Assembly (NCBI GenBank): GCA_022885665.1 | Contig: JAGQDJ010000209.1 | Location: forward strand, 1 to 64,000 | Direction of reading: 5' to 3' | DNA length: 64,000 nucleotides | Source of the DNA: Triops longicaudatus | Lineage: Eukaryota > Arthropoda > Branchiopoda > Notostraca > Triopsidae | Shown here: positions 1 through 11,258 of the stretch, piece by piece | Numbering within the stretch: position 1 is the stretch's first letter | Layout: the number at the start of each line of letters is the position of its first letter | Made by a program: the position numbers and the translations under genes | The notes under the pieces: model-generated | Databases searched by the model: none | Told to the model about the DNA's origin: nothing | What the model saw: the letters and a program-made list of their open reading frames with translations, nothing else

Positions 1-301
1 TATATATATTTGTATTTTTGTATTTTGTAGTTTTGCTTGTATTCATTTGAGAATTTTGCCGAATTTTAAATTAACCATTTCTTTGTTATTCCAATATTTA
101 ATCCGATGATTAGCAAATGTGTGCGGATTATTAGATGATTTTAGTCAGGGGGGTGGTAGAGATTTCGGGATGGGTTTTCGTACACATTATTATTTTTATT
201 TATTCATGTGTGTACATTTTTTCTTCTCTACCCCATCAGAAAACTAAAAAGTTCGTTATTATGTACTGACAAATCGTAATTGTTTCGAATTAATGTTGCA
301 G

Positions 302-516
302 GACCTCTTTTGCATCCTATCGTGCTAGAACCTTCAAATGTGTATTTCGTACTGCCCTTTCGTTTTGGAACGGTTAAGGAAATTAAATTTAATTGTTGTT
401 TAGAATTTAGTTTTATTGAGAATTTACCGTTAGCTAAGTTTTCAGAAAAAGAGAAGGACTTTATTTTACGACAAATACAAGAGAAAGGGACAGACAGAAA
501 GTGCGACACCAACTAG
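302..516 (+). CDS. Possible last exon of an unidentified gene
   Basis: An acceptor (TTGCAG ending at 301) opens a 71-codon reading frame that stops at 514-516. The translation starts GPLLHPIVLEPSNVYFV and ends in a charged segment (KEKDFILRQIQEKG). I do not recognise the family. No upstream exon is visible because the first 300 bases are AT-rich and the gene would enter from the left edge. It could equally be a chance open frame; support is only the acceptor, the open frame and a protein-like composition. Confidence 0.3.
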
Positions 517-1670
517 ACAAGACATAGCTGGGGGCCCTAGCACACGTTGCTAGAAGAAGGAAGTGTGACCAGCAAGTGGTGTCGTCCAACATATAAGTTC
601 GGCTTCTATACTGTAACCGCTGATAACTTGTTATTATGCACTACGGGACATAGGATTGCTTTACTTCTTGAGGCCATTGCATATCATAATATTTGAGTAG
701 GCCTTTTTCATGATATTGATATCTTTTAACTGTTACACTTTAAAGAAGTATGTAGGCGCATATGCGTCTACGCCCTTCGCAGCACACACATTTTCGAACA
801 TCTTTTCAAGCATCTCGCCACGTCTAGACAATTTATAGACGTCTTGTTTGCGTACTTGTGCTATTTGGTACGTTCTGCTAACTTGCAGAACACATGCACC
901 TTGCGCAGAAAGTTGAGGATGAAAAGGGTTGGCCCACTGTAGAGAGCCATATGCCAGTGAAGCGTAAGAAGAACTAAGCCTAGAGGCAGTGCTCATGAGT
1001 CGAACTTTAAACCAATACATATGCAGAGACTAGCCGGTACTGTACTCCTAACCGAGGAGCGAATCGACATGCGCAAAAGTCATAAGTACAATGAAAAAAT
1101 GAATAACTAATTGAAATAAAGTTGAAACACTGAAAAGGAAATAAAGTGACGTACCCCGCACCCTCAGCCCCTAGGAATTTAAACACCACAGCGGACCAAC
1201 TTTCCTGGTAGCATACACGTCTTCAAATGTTTTTAAAATTTATTTTATAAACGCCTATTAATACCTTGCTATTTAATAGACGTCTTTCTGACATACTTGT
1301 AATACTTGGTTTATATCTTGGATCGTTGTGCCGTGCGAGCTACGCTGAGCAAGGCTCGGCTCCAAGCTTCAGAGCTAGGGCTGGTAAGCTGTTGGGCTCA
1401 AGCTGACAACAGGGGAGCCTAAATGAGCAGAGCAACAACCAGAAGTACTTAAAATTGTATCCGTGAATGTCCCGAAGGTGGAACCGAAAAGCGAACTTGT
1501 GGATGAAATACTTCGGACAATAAATATCAACTAGCTATTCGCGGTGCGGATCCTTGGTAAGCCTGTCGGATGACAATGAAAGTAAACAAAAACATTGATT
1601 TGCGCTACAGACTCTCGTCTTTGGTTGGTTTTATGCATAAAGTAAATATAGTGAAAGCTTTGTTGAAACA
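517..1670. other. Intergenic stretch before Rabex-5
   Basis: No convincing coding exon on either strand. A GC-richer patch at about 1325-1430 is full of AGCT and GGCT words that could fold locally but is not a tRNA. The stretch presumably holds the Rabex-5 promoter and 5' leader. No TATA box is evident. Confidence 0.5.
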
Positions 1671-4564
1671 ATGGCTTTCGGAGGCGGAGCGGACAAAGCT
1701 TTTAATTACGTTTCGCATCCAGAATCGTCTGGGTCGAAGCTTCATATTACTCAGTCCCAGCTACTGTGTAAGACAGGCTGTGGCTTTTTCGGTAATGTAG
1801 CCTGGCAGGGTTACTGTTCCAAATGCTACAAAGTAGCGTACCTTCGCAAAGATCGCCAACTTACTGCAGTTGCTACTACATCCGCAGGGACTAATGCATC
1901 AACAGGGAAAAAGTAAAAAATACTTTCACTGTTATGTTTCCTAATTAGTGACTCACAGTTCAGTCAAACTCATTTTCCGCTTTCTCTGTCGCAACAGGGT
2001 TGGAAGATCAGTTAGCGATGTTGGTCTGTTTGGTAGGAGTCCAAACTTCGCCAAGTTTGAAGAACGGAAGAAACAGCAGCAAGACGCCAAATCGAATACC
2101 ATGAAGACGCTCTTTCGTAAAACTCCTACTAAACCAACAGCGGGTACTACACCTTCCAGACCAGCGCGCTCTCATAGTCCCGAAACTCAACGAGTCACTC
2201 AAGAATTAGGTCGCTTTTTACAAAGTAATATCTTGATTTTTTCTATTTTGCTGCGTTTTAAATGACATGATTGAAATTAGATCTGGGGCATCAAGCAGGG
2301 CACGAAGCTTACCAGTATCTGCGTTCCTTCTTAGAACGAGTTTCGAAGCTGACCAACTCAGGAGTCTTATCACAAGTCGATGATTTGGCAGACTTGCTCC
2401 AGGATACCTATCAAAATTTTGAGCAATTTGTTAAAGAACACCCAGCGTTCAAAGGTTTGAAAATTTAATCGTATCAAAAACTAATTTTTTTCTTTGAGAA
2501 CTTATGCGTATTGCAAATAATAAAGTTGTAGTTAGCATTATAATGAGTCTTATAATTTCGTTAGAAATCTAATCCATGTCTTACATTATTAAACCAGCTT
2601 GTGAAGTCAGATTGTATTTCCTTGCAACCTTGTTGATCTTTGTTATTTTGTCAGTGTTTTTAGACTTCTTAAAGATTCTTTTATAATGATTATTATTTTA
2701 CTGATTTTGATTTACTAAGTTTTTCTGGTAAAGTGTTAGGGGAGACCAGGAACATTTAATCCTTTATTGGATCTGGTTGAATCTTTGTGGTTAAAAAAAA
2801 AATAGCTTTAACCGAACAGGTTTTAACTATTCGTTTTCCTGTTTTGTTCAGGAATCAGCGCACAGAAATTGGAAATTTTACTGGATTTAAGCGAGAAGTA
2901 CTTGACAGCTTGTTTGTACCGACAGCTGTTTTGTCCACCTGGATCGGACGATGAAGAAAAAGACCTAGCTTTACAGAAAAGGTTTTTGAATTGTCCCTAC
3001 TCTTATACTTGCATGTCCACCGATTTCTTAATAGTTCCATTGAATTTTCCAGAATTCGGAGCTTGAATTGGATCTCTGCACCGTTACTGGATTGTGGCAT
3101 TAGTGAGCTTCTGGGGCCTGTGCGAGACCTCCTAGACCGTGCCATTACGCGTAATAACATACTGGTTGATTACGGAAAGAGATTTTACGACTTTTTCAAT
3201 AGATATGATTGAAATTGATGGACAACGATCGCCGCAAGGCAAGATCGACTGTGTGACCAAAGCTAGCAAGCTTGTGTTTGAAATTTTGAATCTTTCCAGC
3301 CAAGCACCCTCCGAGTTATCTTCGCAGTTCAAAACCCGAGAAAAAATCAAAGAATCTGAAGACGACTCACAATCATTCAGAACTCAGTCAGAAACCGAAT
3401 TGTCAACCGAAACTGTCGAAGAAAAGGAGGAAACATCCGAAATTTCAGCATTTAAGGACGCACGTTTGCCTGTTTCAGCGGATGACTTTCTACCTGCGTT
3501 GATTTATGTTGTTTTGAAAGCCAACCCGCCGCGATTACATAGCAACGTCAATTTCGTGACGCGTTGTGCATCGCCTAGACGCCTTCAAGCAGGAGAAGGC
3601 GCGTACTATTTTACGAATCTGGTATGTTAAATTGTCAACGCTTTTCAGGATTTAGCTCAGATTCGGAATTCTTATTTACTTTGATGGCTTTTTTCAGTGT
3701 CATCCTAAAGTCTATTCTTTGTAGTGCTGTGCGGTATCATTCATTGAAACGATGAATGGAAATTCGTTAGGGATCTCGGAAGAAGAGTTCGAGTCTTACA
3801 TGCGGGGTCAAAGCGTCCCTCTGCCCTCCCTACAAACTGGGGTACTCCTAGGAGAAGGACTACGGCTAATGCACACCCATGTAGCTACTCTTGCTGCGAT
3901 TCGACAAAAGCAGGATCGCCTGTTTAGTGAAACCGAGACCTTGAAAGCCGAGATGACTGAGTTTCACGAATTTCTGAAACAGCAAGTAGCTACTGTAGTA
4001 GCTAAACATCCTATTCTCATCAAAAAGTGTGAGAAGGTAGTCTTGGATAGCGAAAATCCCGCCATGGAGTCTTTGCCACCGCCGTTACTACCTCAAGTAA
4101 TTTCGATCTTTTATTTCCTGTTTGACGTTAATTCCGCTTCCGTCGAAATATTATTTCGTTTCTATGAAAAATTCGTTCTTTCCGAATGACGTAAAAATGT
4201 GGTTTAACTAGAGATGTTGAAGTCTAAGGTCTGAGTAAAAGCATATTCTTAGGTTGTTTTGATTTCATGGTGTAATTATTATTTTCTGCATATTTTTATT
4301 TATTATGTTTTTTTGTGTGTGTGTGTGTGATTGTTAATGCAGGTTTTGCGTCCGAATGTTACACCGAGTCCCGAGCCTACCGAATTGCAAGTCCAAGGTC
4401 GGCGAATTCCATGCATTTCTTGCAGTAACGACGCCCTGGACAAGTCGGTTCAGCAAGGTGCCAATGACGTCACTGAATCGGTAACTCCGGCTGGAACTGC
4501 AACGGGCGATCGCGTCGTTCAGATTCTGGGCGGATTGATGGACACTTTCTCCAACTTGCTTTAG
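1671..4564 (+). CDS. RABGEF1: Rabex-5 / RABGEF1, Rab5 guanine nucleotide exchange factor
   Basis: Eight exons, phases all consistent: 1671-1912, 1998-2224, 2281-2454, 2852-2981, 3053-3150, 3203-3621, 3725-4096, 4343-4564 (627 aa). Residues 33-52 form an A20-type zinc finger (CKTGC then CSKC), the ubiquitin-binding module of Rabex-5. It is followed by a basic motif (FAKFEERKK) and a helical bundle. The VPS9 exchange domain runs from about residue 215 to 480 and carries the catalytic SADDFLPALIYVVLKANPP motif near residue 385 and YYFTNL downstream. A coiled coil follows, as in human Rabex-5, where it binds Rabaptin. By family knowledge it loads GTP on Rab5 at early endosomes. Unusual is an acidic, Ser/Glu-rich insertion of about 60 residues inside VPS9 before SADDF. 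The 3' end converges on AIP with 132 bp between stops. Identity is very secure; the start is the first ATG before the zinc finger. Confidence 0.95.
4316..4330 (+). repeat. Short GT microsatellite
   Basis: A run of GT dinucleotides lies in the last Rabex-5 intron, just upstream of the exon 8 acceptor at 4342, where it stands in for part of the polypyrimidine tract. Confidence 0.7.
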
Positions 4565-4696
4565 AAAGTGAGAAGCACGGTTATGTATTGCGATAGACGA
4601 ACACTGTATGTACTGTACACATTTTACTTTGAATGAGACAGGATATGAATATCTGTGACGAATATGCTACAACGCAGGCATTATAAAAGCTCTATG

Positions 4697-5864
4697 TTAT
4701 TGGAATAATTTGTTGTAAATGCTTTTTTCTTCTTGGCTCTTTTCTTTGGCTTTTGAATCCAAGATGGCCATTTCTTTGTCGATTACGGTTTTTAAACTGA
4801 GGTCGTGCTGCAAAGCTTGTTGGAAGTCCGATCTTGCTTTGGTCACTTCCCATACTTGGGCGTACGCTTTGCCTCGCCGAAATAACGCTTTGACGTTATC
4901 TGGATTGCGGGATAAAACTTCTGTGCAGTGCTGAATGACTGAGTAGTAATCTTGAAGATACAAATTACACTGGGACAAATTTAACAAAAATGGATTTTTC
5001 ATGGCGTCTAATTTCTTCCACTCTACTTCACCAGGCTTTTCTTTCAGTTGCAGTTGCTCAATTAAACCTAAGGCGAGCTCGTATTTCCCACGAGCATTTT
5101 CGTAGTCTCTCCCAGAGAAAAACCGATTGCCTTTTTCTTTTAAAGTATCTAGGGATTCGAGCTTTTCAGCGTCGTCCATTTGCCACGCTTCCTTCTCATA
5201 CGAATCCGGTGGCACAACAGACATTAGTTCTACGAAATATTGTAGCGTAAGTGCACGAAAGTATGTAAACAAAAGTATTCGCTGTTTTTTATTTTTACCG
5301 AAAGTGAATTCCAGATCTTCAGGATTTTTTAACAATTCCTCCAAGTCCGGGTAGCCTAAGCCTCCCTCCTGTAATGACATGAACCCGCAACAATGCTTGT
5401 GTTGGTGTCCAACTTTTCGGTGGGCATCGCGTAGTGTTTTGGATACGATCGGATATGGCATAACTAACTAAACATTGAATCACTTGTAAGAAAATGAGCA
5501 TTCAGCAGTACATAAGGTATTTAAGAGACATTACGGATTTATCAACAAGGAACGTCGAAACTTCCTCAACTGCCATAGTTTTTACTAAGGATTCCCACAC
5601 TTCCAATTTAAACTGCTTGCCAAGCAAAAGTTCCATAGGTTGGCCCATTTTGCGGCTATCATCCACTACAATACTTGTGCCGTCTTTGAGCGTTCTTTTG
5701 GTAACATAATGAAAGGTAACCTTGTAGGAGAGTTTAATGTTTACTTTCTGCAATAAATTATCAAAATATTGACTATGTACCTTTGAGCCATTGACAAATT
5801 CAGGCACTGGTTGTTTCCCAGCGTGTACTATTTTCTTGACGATTGGTTCTTTCTTTGCGCTCAT
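4697..5864 (-). CDS. AIP: AIP (AH receptor-interacting protein, FKBP-like plus TPR)
   Basis: Four exons on the minus strand: 5781-5864, 5535-5720, 5299-5467, 4697-5229 (323 aa). The N-terminal half is an FKBP-like domain (VTFHYVTK, DDSRKMGQPMELLLGKQFKL). The C-terminal half has TPR helices, including NLSQCNLYLQDYYSVIQHC and NVKALFRRGKAYAQVW. Length and order match vertebrate AIP (about 330 aa), a co-chaperone that binds Hsp90 through the TPRs and holds client receptors in the cytoplasm. The conserved HCCG motif is present (HKHCCGFMSL). Two introns are only about 60-70 bp and stay partly open in frame, so a naive ORF reads through them. It is divergent from SSRP1 (about 1.1 kb between starts) and convergent with Rabex-5. 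Confidence 0.93.
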
Positions 5865-6962
5865 TTCCCCCTTTATTGAAAAATATAGTCCAAAACACGC
5901 GTCCTAAAACAAAACAAATGACGATTATCAATGTTCAAGTTCGAGACATTAAGCGCGTGAAACGTGTGTTAGAATTCATGTAGTCATAAACCAAAATTTC
6001 AATGAAGTAGATTAGGATAAATTTTTACTTTAATGTAGTTTCCCAAACCGATTCAATAAAATAAATGTTAAATTAAAATTTTGCTGTAGCTTATCATTTT
6101 TCAGGATTAACTTACACCTTTTAAATTACTAAAATTTAAAGTCTATATAGTAGAGCTAACTTTGACCGGCAGGTGAATAATAGTTAGGTTAAAAGCTAAA
6201 TCTGACCTAGGGCTAATTTGGCTTAAGCTATAGGTAGAGAGGAGCTGGAAACTACTAAACTTACTTTGTAAAAAGTAGAAAATGTCAATAAATTTTCGCA
6301 AACGAGCTGTACTACAGTATTGTTTCTTGGGCTTACTAAGTCGGGATCAGACCAGAAATGAATGTTTTTGTGTGAGATCCAAACTTGGGACAAACAAACA
6401 CGAAACGGCTGCGCGTGCGCGCCAGAAGTTAGTTTTATTTATCACAGGAAAACTTGCCGCGCAATATAATCTATAAGTATACCTTTAACAGCAGAAAAAC
6501 GAAAGAAAATATTATTTTAGATATGAAATGTGACTAAATTTTGCAATAACTCATACAAAAAGCGGGACGATTTCGAAAGCTTTCGATGCTAGCACTTGTT
6601 TCGGTACAGGTCACTTTTACGCAGTCATATTTTTTCTTTATTTTGCCAATTTTAGTCAGAGTTTGATTCTTTCTCGGCTAATGGACAGTTATTGGCAAAG
6701 GGCTATAGAACACCGAGCCAAAAAAGCGACCCTATTCGGATATGTGCTGCTAAATTGTCCGCCATGAAGTTGGCATTCTTCAAACTTATCCCGGGAGCCT
6801 TTTGTTGGCTTTCCCGCTCGTGGCGCTTTAGGTATTTGTCAAGTAAACCTCGCCTCGCGTACAACGTGTTTTGTAGTGAGAAAGTTTTCTTTCCTGCAGT
6901 ATTTCTTTACCGATTTCTCGTATAGTTTGAAACCGCATTTTTTTTATTAAGAAACGTACAAG
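5865..6962. promoter_or_regulatory. Divergent AIP/SSRP1 interval with an NRF-1-like site
   Basis: About 1.1 kb between the AIP and SSRP1 start codons, with no convincing coding exon. Bases 6410-6421 read TGCGCGTGCGCG, which fits the NRF-1 consensus YGCGCRTGCGCR and stands out in AT-rich surroundings. Open frames near 6282-6476 and 6692-6925 look like chance; the second could be SSRP1 5' leader. The regulatory role is inference from the motif and the head-to-head arrangement. Confidence 0.4.
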
Positions 6963-9900
6963 ATGGATTTCTTAGAATATAATGAAGTATCAGCAGAAGT
7001 AAAAGGATCAATGGTAAGTATAGAACTGTGATCATTGTTGCAATCAAAAATTGCATAACGTGTAAAAGATTTCTTTTGTAGCAACAGAAAAAAAGCTAAT
7101 ACGTTGTCACCTTCCTATTTTCTGAAACAGGCTCCTGGTCGACTGAAGTTAACAGACCAAGCCATTATTTTTAAAAATGCGAAAACCGGCAAAGTTGAGC
7201 AACTTAACTCCGGTGATATCGAATTTGTCAATTGGCAACGACTGGCAGGTGCATGGGGCATTCGAATTTTTATGAAAAATGGTATGCTACACCGGTTTGG
7301 CGGTTTCAAAGATTCAGTAAGCTTATTGCTATTCCGAAATTGGCATGTATTCTTTTAATTTATGATATTTTTTATCAGGACCAAGAAAAAGTAGCGAAAT
7401 TTTTCACTCTTTATTACAAAAAAGATCTACTAGAAAAAGAGCTAAGCGTCAAAGGCTGGAATTGGGGCACAGCCAAATTCATGGGTTCAGTCCTCTCCAT
7501 GGAGATTGGCAACCATGCAGCCTTCGAAATCCCCCTTAGCAACGTCTCCCAGTGTACGACAGGAAAAAACGAAGTTACTCTAGAGTTCCATCAGGTAATG
7601 AACCAATGCGTGCATGTAAACCCAGCGCAGTGATTTCCCTTGAAAGACTGCTTAACAAAATCCATGACGGAATAAAGCAAGTAATAATCTGTCCGGTAGA
7701 ACGATGAAGCTCCAGTAAGTCTTATGGAAATGAGATATTACATTCCTTCGAGCGAATTGGCTGGCGATGATCCGGTTGAAAATTTCCAGAAGCAAGTTAT
7801 GCAGAAGGCCAGCGTCATTAGCATGACTGGAGACGCATGGGTCAATTTCTCCGAAGTTCAATGTCTCACGCCACGGTAATAGACCGAAAAAGTCAATACG
7901 AGTAATTAGCGTTCTTATTTCAATAATTTTCCTTTTTTGTGTGTAGTGGTCGTTACGACATGAAAGTTTTTGCCAGTTTCATTCAACTCCACGGCAAAAC
8001 ATTTGACTACAAGATCCCCACTTCAAGCGTTTTACGGCTATTTTTACTTCCGCATCGCGATGGCAGACAAATGTACTTTGTCGTCAGCTTGGACCCGCCT
8101 ATTAAGCAAGGCCAGACTCGTTACCACTTCTTGGTCTTCTTGTTTAATAACGATGAAGAAATTACTGTTGAAATGCTTCTGAGCGAGTGAGTTTAGTCAT
8201 CAAACAACCTTATTCTTGCACAAGAGACAACTTTCTTTTAATGGTGTGATGGTTCTGTAGACAAGAACTGAAGGAAAAATTCGAAGGCAAATTGGAGCGC
8301 GAAATGTCCGGTCCCACCTACGAAGTCATGGCCAAAGTCATGAAGTGCGTCGTCAATCGCAAGATTACGGTGCCAGGCGACTTTTTGGGCCATTCAGGTA
8401 CACCAGCCGTGGGCTGCTCGTACAAAGCCGCGGCTGGAACTCTGTATCCTTTGGAAAGGGGGTTCATTTTCGTCCACAAACCACCCATTCACGTCCGTTT
8501 TGAGGAAATTTCGTATGTGAATTTCGCACGATCGGGTGGTAGCACCCGCTACTTTGAATTCGAAGTGGAGACCAAATCGGGAGTTTTGCACACGTTCGCA
8601 TCCATTGAGAAGGAAGAGTATTCGCGTCTGTTTGATTACGTCACGAACAAAAAGCTGCGCATCAAGAATGTTGGCAAAGGCGTAAGTTTGAAACATATGT
8701 ATGTAGTGATGAAATTTTGATCTTTGTCGCTTTTGTAGGACAAACCTGCATACAATGAAGATTTCGGTAATTCCGATGAAGAAGGTGCCGCACCTGATGC
8801 GTACTTGGCCCGGGTTAAAGCGGAGGCTCAAGAAAAAGACGAGTACGACGAATCTGGTTCGGACGAAGAATCTACTGATGAAGATTTCAAACCTGGCGAA
8901 GAAGGGTCAGACGTGGCTGAAGAGTAAGTGGTTAAAATTCGTGTTGCCTTTCAAATATTTTAATAAGTTTACTTTAATAACTATTTTAAGTTTTGGATTC
9001 TTCTTTTAATTTTAATTTTGTATTTTATAATTTTGTGTTTTTTTTTTAGTTATTCTTCTTTTGCATTGTAACACTTGTTTGAATGAACACTAATTTTGTA
9101 AACCTCTTTAGATACGATAGCAACGTGTCTTCTTCAGACGATGACGAAGATGGCAGTGATGATGAAAAAAGCAAAAAGAAAAAGAAGAAAGAAAAGACAG
9201 AAAAAAAGAAGCCCAAGGAAGAGAAGAAGAAGCCGAAAGAAAAGCCCGCAAAAGAGGTATAAGACTGTAGTGGCTTTCTTAGGCTGCATTCCTACTTGTC
9301 TAATACCCATGGCTGTTTGCAAAGTGGTACTGGGGCCTAGACGACTCTCCCGACAGTACTTTGATCATTCACACTGTGATCACTAAATTGTTTGTTTTCC
9401 TTAGTGTTTACGTGTTTTGTTATGTTTATTTTCTTTAGAGTAAAGGCCGAGGAAAAGGCAAGGAGAAAGATCCCGATAAGCCTAAACGCGCTCCTAGTGC
9501 GTATTTCGTCTGGCTTTCAGAAAACCGCCCCAACCTGAAGAGCAAATACCCTGGTCTGTCCATGACCGAGTTGACAAAGAAAGCGGGAGAAGTCTGGAAA
9601 ACACTTGAAGACAAATCTGTAAGTTGTGGAATGAAAACGTAGCAGAAAAGCAAAATTTCTCATGAGTGGCGTTGTAGGAATGGGAAGCTAAAGCTGCAGA
9701 GGCAAAGAAAGAATATGAGAAGAATATGAAAGCATACAAATCGGGTGAAAAATCCTCGAGTGCTAAAAGAGAGAGCACACTGACGCCAGCAAAATCTGGA
9801 GTGAAGAGTAAAGAGTACATTTCAAGCGATGATAGCTCAAGCGATGAAAGCAGTAAGAAGGTAAGGTCCTATTGTGTTTCAGAACGGAAATTAACCTTTT

Positions 9901-10069
9901 CTCCGTTTTGACGTATTCGTTTAAACAATATATGTATTTGCCATAGGACAAAAAGAAAGGCAAGCCCAAGGTAGCCGAGAAAAAAACAGCTAAGAAAAAG
10001 GAGTCGGAGTCTGAAGAGGAAGAAGAGTCGAATATGTCTGAGTCAGGTTCGGGTTCGGAATCTGACTAA
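6963..10069 (+). CDS. SSRP1: SSRP1, HMG-box subunit of the FACT histone chaperone
   Basis: Eleven exons: 6963-7013, 7131-7316, 7379-7594, 7700-7875, 7947-8186, 8261-8681, 8739-8923, 9112-9256, 9439-9618, 9678-9860, 9947-10069 (701 aa, all phases agree). Order: N-terminal PH-like/dimerisation region (GWNWGTAKF, EIPLSNVSQCTTGKNEVTLEFHQ), middle double-PH domain (LHGKTFDYKIP, SLDPPIKQGQTRYHFL), acidic stretch, Lys-rich linker, one HMG box at about 553-622 (KRAPSAYFVWLSENRP), then a Ser/Lys/Glu tail. With SPT16 it forms FACT, which displaces and redeposits H2A-H2B during transcription and replication. Length matches human SSRP1 (709 aa). The first exon is only 17 codons and is supported by MDFLEYNEVSAEVKGSM, matching the family N-terminus. 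Confidence 0.97.
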
Positions 10070-10164
10070 ATCGTCTCCGTTTGTTTTTGCATTCGATCCT
10101 CGAAATGTTAACAAGTGTATAAGTTTGAAATTATTTGGCTTTGTACACCCGTTAAATGTGTTGT

Positions 10165-10170
10165 AATAAA
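10165..10170 (+). terminator. Polyadenylation signal for SSRP1
   Basis: AATAAA lies 95 bp after the SSRP1 stop and is the first canonical signal downstream of it. Confidence 0.6.
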
Positions 10171-10725
10171 ACCAAGCTTTTGCCTTTTTTCGTAATTTGT
10201 CGTACGTTATTCGCGTTAGTCCACTTAGTCACTGCATTTCCGTATCTGTTGATACCTGCGTTAATCTTTCAAAACTTTGCGACGAGCCGTGAAAAGACCC
10301 TGCCCCGTGATAGTTTCCCTAAATGTAGACCATTTTACATAAGCTACCGTATCATTAAAACAACAGAATATTTGTTTATGGGTGACTGAAACTTTCTTGA
10401 TCGCTTGAAAACAAGATCGGTAAGGCGGTCTCGCGGAAGTTTTCGTAAAGTGTACAGAAATCTGAACATGACCGCATGTTTTCGCTTGACGGAATTGAGA
10501 TTATGGAAACCGGTGGCTTCAAAGCCAAAAGGAAGACAATTGGGATCCATTTTCAGGACTCGTCACATCTCGGTTGAATCACTTGACAGATTGGTAGCAG
10601 AAATGATACCGGGCTTGCTAGATGATAGAGGGACAGAAGGAGGGGAGCATTTTCTTTGCGAACGATTTAACGCATACTAAATTTTTAGTGTACTAAATTT
10701 CATTTTTGTACGCCATGGCGTGACA

Positions 10726-10753
10726 TTGGCGCGAAAATTGTTTTGGCGCCAAA
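10726..10753 (+). promoter_or_regulatory. Paired E2F-like sites
   Basis: TTGGCGCGAAAA at 10726-10737 and TTTTGGCGCCAAA at 10741-10753 both fit the E2F/DP core (TTTSSCGC in either orientation). They are 3 bp apart in an AT-rich spacer about 530 bp upstream of the start codon of the coiled-coil/MYND-like gene. Paired E2F sites are typical of S-phase genes. Function is inferred. Confidence 0.5.
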
Positions 10754-10883
10754 TTACACTTACTAAGTGAAAAAATTCCAGGAATAAAGAACTAGAATTT
10801 ACTATTATTTACTTTCTTTGTGTGGTAAGAAGCTAGGTAAGATCATATTTGTAAAGTAAGCTTATAATTACTTTGTTTTTGTC

Positions 10884-10971
10884 ATGAAAGGAGTCAATTT
10901 ACATTCGTCATTGTGGGATGATGAAAATGCTAATTTAATTCAAACTTTCATGCAAAACTCCGTATTTTCCT
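10884..10971 (+). other. Possible 5' leader exon with upstream ORF
   Basis: ATG at 10884 opens 29 codons (MKGVNLHSSLWDDENANLIQ...) ending at a good donor (T|GTAAGG at 10972). Splicing to the acceptor at 11243 keeps a frame open across the next exon but hits a stop in the following one. If transcribed, it is therefore leader carrying an upstream ORF and not the protein's N-terminus. It could also start an unrelated small gene. Confidence 0.3.
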
Positions 10972-11258
10972 GTAAGGTGGCGTATGTTGCGAAAACAACA
11001 AAGCTAAAGGTTTCATCGTTATCTGATCGAGAAGAAAAATCAAGGCTTCACAGTATTAACCTCACTTTCGTGTTTCTTTTATATGTTCGTGTGACTATAA
11101 TCTTTGTCCTGGAATGGAAGCTTGAGTTGGGGTAGTAAAAAAAGCTGAGAAGGTTTGTGGTATTAAAACAATAAAGAGGGAAGGTCTGTTGCATTACTTT
11201 TTTAGTCGTGTTGTTCTAATTGGATATTTGTGTTCTTTCACAGTATTAATTTTCGGTA

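Larger units (their letters stand above)
10171..11258. other. Spacer and 5' leader upstream of the MYND-like gene
   Basis: No firmly supported coding exon. It holds the E2F-like pair at 10726-10753, the palindrome ACGCCATGGCGT at 10710-10721 and a possible leader exon at 10884-10971. A 91-codon open frame at 10405-10680 is Arg/Lys-rich, has no splice support and is not recognised. Confidence 0.45.

Noticed and set aside
733..1189. Two overlapping minus-strand open frames
   Set aside because: No splice signals, no family resemblance and no neighbouring exons.
1320..1440. Possible tRNA or structured RNA
   Set aside because: Rich in AGCT-type words that pair locally, but no A/B boxes and no cloverleaf.
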